Assembly (NCBI GenBank): GCA_013433145.1
Contig: CM024173.1
Location: 11,924,322 to 11,988,321 of the forward strand
DNA: 64,000 nucleotides
Direction of reading: 5' to 3'
Source of the DNA: Ascaris suum
Lineage: Eukaryota; Nematoda; Chromadorea; Rhabditida; Ascarididae
In this document: positions 28,774 to 51,496 of the stretch, one piece after another
Layout: each line of letters begins with the position of its first letter
How positions within the stretch are numbered: position 1 is the stretch's first letter
Position numbers and translations under genes: made by a program
The notes under the pieces: model-generated
Told to the model about the DNA's origin: nothing
The model's input: the letters and a program-made list of their open reading frames with translations, nothing else
Databases searched by the model: none

Positions 28774-30728
28774 CCCTGCACGATTGCGATTTGCGTTGAA
28801 TAACGATAGCTAATACGTTGATTCGTCCTTTTTGTTTGTTTCAAGTCACGTGGATTCGGACGTTTCCGCAAAGGCCACACCTCCAAACGCAACAATAAAT
28901 CGCTTTTTTTCCACTCAATGAGATTCCTATGCGATGAAGTTTAGCATAAATTAGCGGTAAAATAAATAGCTTCTCGTTCTCGTATACATCACTAGTAATG
29001 CGTCATGTGCATTTGCAATTGCATTATTGCATTGCAATGAAAAAAAATTCTCTTGCAATATTTTCGGATTATTTATTGCAATATTCGTTGGAGTTGATTT
29101 TAATTGAAATCTTTTCGATCGTTTAATATTATTCATAGATATTGTATCATCTTGTTTCCTTTTATAATATCTATTTTTAAGAAAATAGAAATTCTTATCG
29201 ACTTCCCTCTTCATCACCTATATAGTTTATGCTGATCATGGAACAGTCACGAACAGAAGCAATACAAATGTTGAAATACATATCTAAGGAAAAAGTACTA
29301 TACATGAGAAAAAGTATGGCTTATTTCAAAGGACCAATAATAGTTCATGATCGCCAATAATCTAGCATTCTGGTCATAAGTAAGGAAGATACCCCAGGAA
29401 GATATTCAACAAAAATTTTCTATAGATATTCAAATCTATTTAATGAATAGATAATTTGATGACTATTTCATAAATCTTCATGACTGATGGTTCAAAAAAG
29501 TAAGAATGCATTGAATTTTTGAAATTAAGATACCATAGATAAATTCATTACAACAAACCTATTTATCGTAAAAAGGATTTCACTGAAAGACTTAGCTTTC
29601 GACGTTTAATTTAATGATCGGCTAACCGGAACGATGGAATATTTATGCAAAATAGTCTTGTAAAAGAAAAGTGGGATTCTCGTCAGAAAATGCAAGTGAT
29701 AAAGACCTTGGCAGGTTATATTCTTTTGTGCTTCGACTAAGGTCGATTCTACCTGTTTTGGCCAAAACAACCCTTTCACGCTCACTAGTTGTCTGACAAA
29801 ATTGGCTTGCAAGTTTTCCAGGTAATAAGGGGCGTATCCTAACGTTGCTTCAGAGGCTCCGAGCAAGGCGCTCTCGTCGTCCTCTCCGTTTCTTCTGCCC
29901 TTCTTCCTCTCCACCTCTCCCATATTTGGATTCTACAATGAATTTCCTGTCGGTGTATCAATGCTGATGCCTATCAGAGCAATGATGGCAACAAAAGGTT
30001 CGCGCATACATCACCGTGTCGAATAAGTGTGTAAGCACTAAATCAGCTTGCGCCAAGTGCGCTTCTATTCCGATCATCCGCAATCCGTGTGTTGTATTAT
30101 TACGAACAAGTGCGTCGCATAGTAACGCTAATGCAAACAACATTAAATACATATCGCACCTATTTACTACTACCTGCTCTATTGAGCCAATCTGTGAAAA
30201 CTTAGTTATTACTCTGAAAGAATTCAATGTTGTTCTTATGTATTGAAATTTAATTGCTTTTATATTGTCGTTGAGTGGAAACGAATACTTCAAGAGGATT
30301 GGAGAGGCACTATTTTGGCTTTTTCTTATTATTCCAGCTCTTCAAACTGCTAGTCGTTAAATATTTGAAAAGGACTATCGTCGGATAGCTTCATCCTTTA
30401 ACTCGCGATTTGGCTCACCTTTTTCCGGGAACATTTAGTCCGGAATCTTCATGGTTCTTATTATTCTATCAACGTTATTGTCTTAGGACAAATTTCTACC
30501 GCAATAAATAACTACAATTCTTGCTTTTCAGCTTTAGGCTCCGCCTTTCTGATTGCTGCCTCAAAAATGTCTAACCCGTTGTTTCTTGCTCCGGCTTTTC
30601 TTCCGCCTGCGGGAAAATTTGCAAAAAAATGCTGCATTGAAGTGAAACAGTTATTAACCACAGCGGTTAAATAAAATCATTTCTATACTTCTTTCATGTT
30701 ATAAGAGAAAGATTGAAAATTGACAGCT
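28774..30728. other. upstream of GCAT, no firm gene
   Basis: Two minus-strand frames at 29606-29923 and 29958-30293 are open and of mixed composition. The latter contains an inner Met start with a Leu/Ala-rich leader (MYLMLFALALLC) that could pass for a signal peptide. Neither has a recognisable domain or a clear splice partner. Nothing else is seen. Confidence 0.35.
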
Positions 30729-31043
30729 TCAAAGTGTAGGAGTCTCTATTTGATGGTAGAATCTCCATTTTCCACAAAGTGTAGGAGAGGTAATAAATCG
30801 AAGCTTATTGTGATGGAGGCGGATCATTTTTTGATCTATTTGGTCAATTTCTTCGGTGTTTTCAGTTGAAAAATATTCAAAACGGTGATTACATTGTTGA
30901 ACATGAGCGTCGCCTAGGGCAATTAAAGTTTTGTTGCCCTCGGCGATGCTCAAGTGTGCTAATTCTAGCAGTTGGCTGACCTCAGGCTCAGCAATAACCA
31001 CAAAAAAATCTGCATCGGAGAATTCATCAAGATTCTTTAACAC
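30729..31043 (-). pseudogene. coding-like open fragment, family unknown
   Basis: A minus-strand frame of 104 codons includes FFVVIAEPEVSQLLELAHLS and GNKTLIALGDAHVQQCNHRF. Codon use and the mix of acidic, Leu and His residues look like protein rather than AT-rich noise. It has no ATG at its left end. A second coding-like piece on the same strand lies at about 31666-31823, and a short piece ending AEEKPEQETTG at a stop lies near 30605. They may be exons of one unrecognised gene or parts of a decayed one; the splice phases could not be settled. Confidence 0.3.
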
Positions 31044-31665
31044 ATCCGACCCATAAAATTGTCAATTGCATTTTGCGTAAAATGCAATGCAATTGTAACA
31101 ATGATTGCGGAGGCGAATTTGTTACATATTGCCGATCGCAGTCATCGACTATGCTCATTGTACATATCATAAGACTAATAACAAAAGCGTGAGACGTTTC
31201 TTTTAAGGTAGGAAATGAGAAAGAAAAACGCGAAACGTGCAGTGTCAGAAGCAGATTTGAGCCACATATGTGCCCTGTAGAATACAGATTTCATATCTGT
31301 CTTGCAACAGTCGGTGCGGAAATTATGTCGATTTGGAAATTATTCGCGGTTTGCTTGAAATTTGTCTTAGAAAGTGGATGACGGTATTCGCATCCTTATA
31401 ACAATAGATTTGTGAGGGCATGGAGGAGGAGTGTTTATAGAGGACCTTGCTGCACTAGTGGAATGAAGCACTCAGGGTTTCTCAAATGGCTGCCAAGCTT
31501 TCCCAATGAGTTTTTGTAAAAATGCTGACGCCGCAACTACCAAAATTTGAAATAACAGAAGTTCTTTTCGCTGAGAAAAAAGGGATAGGATGGGCGAAAG
31601 GCGGAGCGAAAATGGGAGTGGGGAGGGGGGGGGAAGGGGAGGAGAGTCTCGGAAACCCTCATTAG

Positions 31666-31823
31666 TAAAGTTTTTGCGACGATCAGAATACTTTTTTTGA
31701 GTGGATAATTTTTTGCCGCTTCTAAAATTTGCAATAAAATCTTCTCACAAACGTATTCCACAAGAAAAGGGCAGCTACATAGGGCAACTAAAGTGCAGTT
31801 GTCTGGTTTAAAAAAAATAGATT
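31666..31823 (-). pseudogene. coding-like open fragment, family unknown
   Basis: After a CACTTAG acceptor-like sequence the minus strand reads QSIFFKPDNCTLVALCSCPF and then a Leu/Lys-rich stretch ending KSILIVAKTLLMR at a weak GTTTCC donor. The hydrophobic, helix-like pattern could be an alpha-helical repeat. The frame runs on into Pro-rich low-complexity codons from a G run, so the true end is unclear. Possibly linked to 30729-31043. Confidence 0.25.
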
Positions 31824-32050
31824 GATCTAAGTGCCGTACGCGTAAAAAACATTGATTTCGTTTTTTATACCAGTTGGGTGGAAAAAATTTTTTTTTTTGG
31901 AAAAAGAGAATGACCTTCAATTCTTCAAGCAATTTAACTATCGAAGCTAAATCCTTACGTTACTATAATTAGTTTTTTGAAGCAAATATTGGATAGCCTT
32001 TAATAGTGTAATGAATAGATTCACTAAGAAAACCTATAGATTCACTATGA

Positions 32051-32089
32051 AATCTATGAATCTATAGACTCACTATAGATTCATAGATT
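32051..32089. repeat. perfect 17-bp inverted repeat, 5-base loop
   Basis: AATCTATGAATCTATAG (32051-32067) and its exact reverse complement CTATAGATTCATAGATT (32073-32089) flank ACTCA. Two more CTATAGATTCACTA-like words sit just upstream (32014-32047). Confidence 0.9.
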
Positions 32090-34095
32090 CACAAAGATTC
32101 CAGTATCGAAATCTGAAGCCTTTAAAGGGTTCATTAAATCGATAGCCCCATCTTCCATGTGGACACAGCAAGAAATTTTTGTTTTTTCCGAGATAATTTT
32201 TATGCTCTTCGACATCTTCAGATCAGAAGCTAGCAACCGAAGAAATTTGACAGCGATTTGAATGCTTCTACTAATTAAGAATGGGCAAATTTACTTGTAA
32301 AACAATACTAAATTCTCTATCAAATGAAAGTGAAATCGTTTATTTGTTGTCGTTGCAAAAAATTTTTATGCCAAAAGATTACTTTTCTTTTAAGCGATAT
32401 TATTTTTTATATGAGTAAAGGATCGGCGAAAATCGCTAAGAATATCATCTTAGTGCAATATGGAATGATGCATTAATAAATAATTTGTTTCTTTATCAGC
32501 AAGAATATAAAAATAGCGGCGCAATGTAAAGATGAAGAAACATATGCTTATGTAACACATCATTTTGTTGTAAAATTAGTAGTTCAGAAATCAACGAATA
32601 TTCATCAACAATAGCGCAGTGTAATTGCATTGCATTATATCTATATTCACCGAGCACAAACACTACTTTTTTTTGAGATGCTTAACACAGAGATTAACTG
32701 GAAAATTTCTTCGATCACAATGAATTACCCACATTTGATCCTTGGAACTATAGAGAGCAGCATACTGATTTGTTGAAAATTTGCTCAGTGATATTGGATT
32801 TGCTTTACAATATCCATTTTTTATTTGGTACTGTTTTTTTCATTTTTTTAAAGTAATACAAATCAATATAGATAGAAGAATATTAAAAATGAAGGTATAA
32901 ATTCAGCTCGAAGTGATAGCCGAATAGAAACAGAATTGATTGAACGAAGCGCTTATTTCGCTAAAAGCATAATGGTGATGCTAACAGTTGAGATAACGTT
33001 AATGGGTAAGTTATTAGTGATGCGCATAACATGATAATGAAGCAATCAAACTTAAAGGCATCATATGATTGTTGGCACATTTTGACATTGAAGAATGGTG
33101 GTGCCAAATGAAATCTGACGTGGAGTCGAAAACGTCATCCATATTCATTAAGATATAAACTTCAAACCATGAATGCTATTAATATCTTTTAAGAAGCGAC
33201 ACATCCATTTGTAGGGCCCTCCCCTCCATGCATAATCGTTCAAACAATCGCAGATAAAAATCCCTCACAAATCATTGTTAAGAGGGATAATTTTTTTTGC
33301 TATGCTTAAACTTGTCCAAGTTGCATTTTCTTATAGCGATACGTTGTATAGGTTTTACGCATTTTTCGAAATCTTATAGCATTTTGAAAAAGTTATATTC
33401 TAACTGCACTGTGCACATTATTCCTCTCTTTGACGGTCACCTTCAACTCACCAATGAGAAAAATCATAGGAATTGAAATTAATCTTTATGTTATTTATAA
33501 ACGTGTAAAATAGCTATTTACCATAAATTCCGCTATGATTCGTCGTCTTTTCTATCGATTATTATCACTAAAAAAAAATTCTAAATCAAATCTCTTCTTT
33601 TGCTGATATGATTGGTCTTAAATAATTCATTGATCAAACAGCTAAAAAATTGATTCGTTGGGAAAAACAACAAAATATTGGTTAATGTTTTAGTAGATTA
33701 TGGAGATCGTTTAAACGAGCAAGTCGAAATGCAAAATCGCTTATCCCACCAGCATCACTTATTTATCGAAATTCTCTCTTTTCTTTTGAAAGCCTATTTG
33801 CCAAAAATGCTTTTTTTTCTTTGCTCCGCTTAGCCGATTTTAACATTAAATCATTTGAGACTTTCAAAATAATCATCAAGCTTTCACAAATTTTTCTCTC
33901 ATAAATATCGTTGAAGTAATTTATAAAAGTTAGATGAATAAATCCAGGTGCCTTTGATTTTTATCACTTTTTTTAATGGTCTTTTCTTTTCGTTGAATAG
34001 CGTCATCGATTAGTGAAGACAATACATTTATCTATTGGCGAGGAATACTTCATTATTTTTAGCAAGCTTCGCAACGCGATGCTATCGTTTTCATA

Positions 34096-34460
34096 GTGGA
34101 GAACTATGAACCATTGTGCAAAAATGTAGTGAGGGCGTCCTCAACGTGCTATTCCCATTTGCTTGAGCTCAGTCATTCTCTAGTGCCCACGTGTGTTCAA
34201 CTTGTTGTGCTTTTTGTGGTCAAGGCACAAACTCAACACGTTGCAAACCTCAAGATTTCGGACGTCACATCAGCGTTTTCACCGTCATTTTTAAGTGGTG
34301 AACTGTGAACCGTTGTGCGAAAATATGACAACGACGTGCTAAACGTGTTAATCCCACTTGCGTCAGCTTAGTCGTTCTCTCTTGTCGACGTGTGTTAATA
34401 ACCTCGTCCACTTCGAACAGTTTTCGTGGTCAAGGCAGAGGCTCATCACAGCTCAAAGCT
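34096..34460. repeat. diverged tandem duplication, unit about 200 bp
   Basis: 34097-34250 and 34299-34455 share a long ordered series of words: GTGGxGAACTxTGAACCxTTGTGC, AACGTGxTA, ATTC/ATCCCACTTGC, CACGTGTGTT or GACGTGTGTTAA, and GTGGTCAAGGCA. The two units have drifted considerably. The 70-codon plus-strand frame covers only the first unit and is not conserved in the second. Confidence 0.7.
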
Positions 34461-35371
34461 CGAGCTGCAGTTGTTTCGCGATAGAAGTTTATTGCATCAC
34501 GTAGGCAGATGAACAGAGATGATCTTTAGGTGAAGTGCTCTTAGCCGTCTTCACTGGCAATAATGAATGAAGTATCGATAAATCTTTTGCGAAACTAATG
34601 AATAAGTTTGATACAAACTTTGAAGTCCAAAGTACTAACTACTAGTCCGGCTGGTATGTTATACCTATCCAAGATGTATTATATACCTATCAAAATTTTC
34701 ACCATTAGCCCATTCAGTTCACGAGTTAAAATTATCTGGCAAACGGTTTAAATTCACCTGTATACGCAAATACGTGTGTCTTTTCCACATCTGTGCCCAT
34801 AGCTACGTCCTTTTTAACATATGAAGTACGCATCATTATTGCGCGGAAGTTTACTAGATGTCTGAGGATTATATGAAATGTTGCTGGATAGTATTCATGC
34901 TTGGTGACATTTACTGATGCTCGATAGTTTTTATGAATTGTTTGATCATCCCGAAATAAAGTTCGAAGATTTAAGAGTACTTTTTTTGCATGGCACCTTC
35001 CTCTCGCCCCCCCCCCCCCCCACTTCCCCTCCAACTCCTTTCAAAATGTATTTTTTCTTTTCTTGAATGAAAGGTTGCCCATAAAATATAACGTGTTTAG
35101 ATCAGTTGAAATGGAAAAATTTTTGCTTGTGAATTCGTTACATTTCAATTTCAATATACTTTCTTTTCTCATAATCGATACCAATTTTTCTCAAAAATTT
35201 CACAATCCATGTTCTCGTGGATGTTCCCAGTGATTTTCTACTATAATTTCTGAGCATGTACTATTTCAAAAAAAAAAAAATTGTCAAGACGCTATTAAAT
35301 GATTGACGTGTTTTAGCATAATTATCGTATAAAACTTAAACCGCTCTATTCCATGCAAAGATTATACGTTT
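34461..35371. other. stretch left of the solo LTR
   Basis: A minus-strand frame (34732-35034) includes HEYYPATFHIILRHLVNF and ends near a possible ACAG/GTGAAT donor. It begins in Gly-rich low-complexity codons from a C run (35008-35021). I do not recognise it and give it no gene call. The rest is AT-rich. Confidence 0.35.
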
Positions 35372-35375
35372 GTCT

Positions 35376-35729
35376 TGTATCTCTAGCAGCGACAGCGTTG
35401 AGAGGAGACCGAGTGGGGCGCGAGGAGACACGGAGATAGTCGAAGTCGTTTACAGAGATGCGCCACATCCCATAAAGATCAGCTGGGGAAAGCGAAGCTT
35501 CCAAATATAGCTTCAGGTCAGAGAGCCGTCCATGGAGCAGACTGATTCCGACGAGCTGAGGCCAGCCTTATATAGGCTCCAGGCAGATCAAAAGCACACA
35601 AGTCGATCAGTGACATGGCGCGAATACGAACAATGACATGGCGCGAAAAATAATGCTATAAAAGCAAAATGGTCACTGTTACATCACAAATAGATGTCAT
35701 GGGTTGGCTCTTTAGCGCCACACTCAACA
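35376..35729 (-). mobile_element. solo LTR, 354 bp, with 4-bp target duplication
   Basis: A G+C-richer block starts TGTATCTC and ends ACTCAACA (TG...CA on either strand). It is flanked by the identical tetranucleotide GTCT at 35372-35375 and 35730-35733, a target-site duplication. Read on the minus strand it begins TGTTGAGTGTGGCGC and has a TATA box CTATATAAGG (about 35567-35576), followed about 20-25 bases later by AATCAGTC (35540-35547), a TATA plus TCAGT initiator typical of LTR promoters. No pol or gag frame adjoins it, so it is a solo LTR left by recombination. Direction is inferred from the TATA/initiator pair; the family is not assigned. Confidence 0.7.
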
Positions 35730-35733
35730 GTCT

Positions 35734-36487
35734 TGTTAACGTTACGATAGGTGAGTGAGTGGTTCTCTTGTTCCATGCAAACGTATGTCTTAATAAAAGC
35801 ATCCAGGTGTACGAAACTTTTTTTTTGCTTTTTTCATGGGATATTTTTTTCTTGTTTCTTATAAGTTTCTAAAACTTTTACAAGGGCGTATTACACTAAT
35901 TTTGATGGGAGTTCAAGCTCGAAAACGATAAAGTCATCATGGTCGTTTAATTCATATAAGAGTCAAATCTCTATTACTCAATTTTATTCATCTTTTCTAT
36001 AAGCTATGAAAACCATAAAATTTGCAAATCAAATAAGAATTGCCAAGAAAGATAAAGAGCCGTTGAATTTCTCAGTTTTTCAATAAGAACAACACTCACA
36101 CATATTACTAGAGATATATATATATTTTTAAACTTTGTTCCTTTCTGTTATTGAGAGTTCTTGGCATGATTGAGCAACCTCAGTTAGCCACTGCTATGTT
36201 GTTTCTCATAAAGTCATATATTGAGAAAATTGATTTATTATAAGGAGTAATAAAAATAAAATTCACTTAAATATTAAACCACTGTAGTAATGACGCATTT
36301 ATTCATAAGAAATCGTTTAAATATGAAAGTCCCTCAACAAAAACTAGAGCATAATGTGGACGATTAAAAGTAAATAACGCATTAATCGAAACGATCGCAA
36401 TTTTAGGATAACGATTCGATTCGTTAATGAGGTATGTATATTCGGTTATGCCAGAGTCCATTAATGAAAATCCATTTCAATTAGAGA
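35734..36487. other. PEPCK 3' flank
   Basis: AT-rich with no frame of note. It contains the likely PEPCK poly(A) signal at 36298-36303 (AATAAA on the minus strand), about 185 bases after the stop codon. Confidence 0.45.
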
Positions 36488-48332
<11,845 letters not shown>

Positions 48333-48995
48333 ACTCTGAAAAATAAAGAATTTTCATGAAATTTTTCGAAACGAAAAATACGACGGAAAAATTCGACAAT
48401 TTCAGGAGAAAGATAAATTTCAGCATCACAAAATAATACTCGTATTTATTATCCAACAATCACTGTAATGGATAGTGAATTCATATTGAGCGAAGCGTGA
48501 CGCGAAGATGCGTTCGATGTTGAGTGTAAATAAATAACATTCGATCAAATTCCATAACCGGATTTCATGAATTGTATAGTAAATTCAATAATATTTATAT
48601 ATATATAACAACAGCCAATATTCCATCAAAAACACTTCACCGACGAAGTTAATCATTTTTTCATTAAGTTTTTTTGCTAGGAAAAATTCACTACCAAGTT
48701 GAAGATGTGAATTGTCTAATAATATACTCAATTTTTCATGAAAATACTATAAAAATATAAAAAATAACGTCAAAGTCGTAAACTATTGCTATAATGGTGG
48801 AAAAATAATGAAAAAAAAGCTATCATTTCAAATGCAATTTGAATAAGTGGATTATTTGTTCATTGAATATCGACATTTGATGAAAATTTATTTTCCAACT
48901 GTATAAGTATACCGGAAATCATTTTTAAAGGAATAAACCTTAAGAAAGAAACGCATCGAATCAAAGAAATAAATGCAGAAACATTTTCAAACTAC

Positions 48996-49050
48996 CTAGT
49001 GACCAATTATACCTAGTGACCAATTATAACTAAGAGTGACCAATTATAAC
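48996..49050. repeat. three AGTGACCAATTATA units
   Basis: CCTAGTGACCAATTATA occurs twice head to tail and is followed by AGAGTGACCAATTATA. Each unit includes CCAAT. Confidence 0.8.
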
Positions 49051-51430
49051 GTTTCCCTAAATGCATATGAAAATGAACTGTTGAAAAGCTAACAAAATAG
49101 CAATCGTTATTGATGCGAATATATCGAAATCTCTTTAAGAAAAAAAGTCATCAAAACTTTCTATTGATTTTTAGATCATAAAATATTGCACATTCGGACG
49201 AGATTTTTTAAGAGATTTTGATCAATCTAATCGAAAAATGAAACTCAAGAATACCACTAAAGTTTAAAACTCAGCAATATCTCTAAAATTAATTGGAAGT
49301 ATGGAGTATTTTTCAAATATCTCGAAAACAAGACACCTAACCAAAGAAATTATTTATTTGAAAGGTGAAAACTATAAAAGATCATCGTAAGGATTTCAGT
49401 GAAGAAAGGCGCATTGAGCACACTTTAAAAAATGAGCAAAATCTAAGCATTCAGCAAAAGTAAAAGTAAGTACTTCAACAAGTATTCAAAAAAAAGATGA
49501 GAATGAAATTTTTTTGAATATATCTGCGATTTGGCGATCAACGCAATAATTATTTCGCTAGCAGAAGGAAATACGATGGAAAAATATTCATAATGGAGAG
49601 TACTACACTGAATCACTATCGAAATGTTACTCGACATATATCACGTTGGCTATCATATTTATCTTTTATGCGTATCACTGATAATCAATCATTATTTTAA
49701 ACCCAACGCTCATAAAAGTATTTTCTTCATTTTTTATGAACTGAAAACTGGAATCGCTCGTTATAGGGACATCAGGTCTGCGCATATGTGCTTTATATGC
49801 GCTTCACCGATAGTTTCAACGCAGCAATCATTGTGGCCATGATTGTCAAACTTGGTGAACACAGATCAACAAATTTCACTATAAGACGATTCCTATATCA
49901 CCATTTAAGCTGATCATTCGACTTCAATAGTAGTCGAATTTCTAACTTCAAGCGATCATTTCAACAAGCTAAAAATTTCACATGCGTTATGTAAACAATC
50001 GAATTTTCATCTTACAGTGGTCATTAAACAAAATGACCAATCCCTTGAAAGATATTTGTATGAACGATTGGATCACTTTACGTTTAGAGATGTAGTGCGT
50101 AGGTTTTAATAGTTATTTATGATTTATAAAAGTGATTCCCCCCCTGATATGCAGAATAGGAAAGCGCATATCGTGCCTGTATTTTTGATGCGCATTTCCA
50201 TTTGTTTTTACCTTAATAATGCAAAATGCGACTTCATTGGTCATCGAATATCCCTCATTCATCGGTTAAGTTTGTAAATGCAACTTTAGTTATTGAGAAG
50301 TTGAAACGAACTAGATAAAAGGAGAGACGTAAATCGCATATACTTGCACAGATACAATCAAAGCACAATGCATTTTGCATAAATCTGAACAAATATCGAT
50401 AAACGAAAACCTATGCGAATGGCTCTGTTATTCAAAATATGAATGCATCACTAAACAAGTTTCATTAGTTGTTGACAATTTAATGAAAATGGTTACCTTA
50501 CGAGCGCAATTCAAAAAGCGTGTTTCTGACAGCTCGTGTAGCGCCCTTCTCCACTCCTAATGCAAGTATGCAAAGATTTCTTTCTCATTCGCATATTTAT
50601 GCAAATGTGTTTGTCTGCTTATTCGATAGTTTCTATGAGGAACAAATAAAGTTGGAACTATGATACTTTCTAGGGAATGGTTCGTATGAAGTAAGATAAC
50701 ATTTTATATAGGATCAATCAAGTTTTATTCTTGTTTAATGTTCGTTTCGATACCCCAATATGGGAAAAGATACAAATGCATAATTCACTAGCAGTTTATT
50801 ACTGATCTATTAACAGGACTATATAAATTTTGAGTAAAATTATTACATTTTATGAGTGGGAAATATTTTAATGCAATTGTAGAGCAGTTACTTTTCATCT
50901 AACAACGATTAACTTCTAAAAGACGAATATTTTGAGAAAAATTTTCGCAAGATTTAATTATTGAAAATATTAATGCATTATTTCACATATTTATAAAATA
51001 TCGCTAATTTATGAAATTGATATATCAGATGAGAGAAATGCATAAGGGTATATTATGCAAATTTTTCAAATATACTAGCAAACATGATTATATTGAGAAA
51101 ATTTCTATTTATTCAACGAGTAATTAATTAGTATTCTATTCGTAAAGTTATATAAATGTTTAGAAATGTTAAGTATGAAATGCTCAAAAGACGTGGATTA
51201 TTTAATATATAAATCCTCCTATTATTAATTTGTTTTGATAGAAATTAAATTTAAAAGTTATATTTTAATAGTGTAATCCCTCAAATATCATAAAACATTA
51301 TAGATTTGATTCAATGCCCGTGAAAAAAATATTCGATAGTTGTTTACGTTATTCGTTCAACGCACAAATGCATATCGTATTTAGCGTACATTAAAGCGAA
51401 AACGTTACATATCCAAAGTGAATGGCCAGC

Positions 51431-51496
51431 TATGTAAGCGACTGCCAGCTTACATAAAGCGGCTCAGATGACCAGCCGCCTAAGCAGCTTAAGGCT
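51431..51496. repeat. cluster of three adjacent hairpins
   Basis: TATGTAAGC/GCTTACATA (51431-51439 with 51448-51456), GCGGCT/AGCCGC (51459-51464 with 51474-51479) and CCTAAGC/GCTTAAGG (from 51479) follow one another in 66 bases. The block is much richer in G+C than its surroundings. The strand, if transcribed, is unknown. Confidence 0.5.

Noticed and set aside
28774..36487. GCAT and PEPCK as one operon
   Set aside because: They share a strand, but 7.7 kb lies between PEPCK's stop and GCAT's start, PEPCK is upstream with its own poly(A) signal, and a solo LTR separates them.
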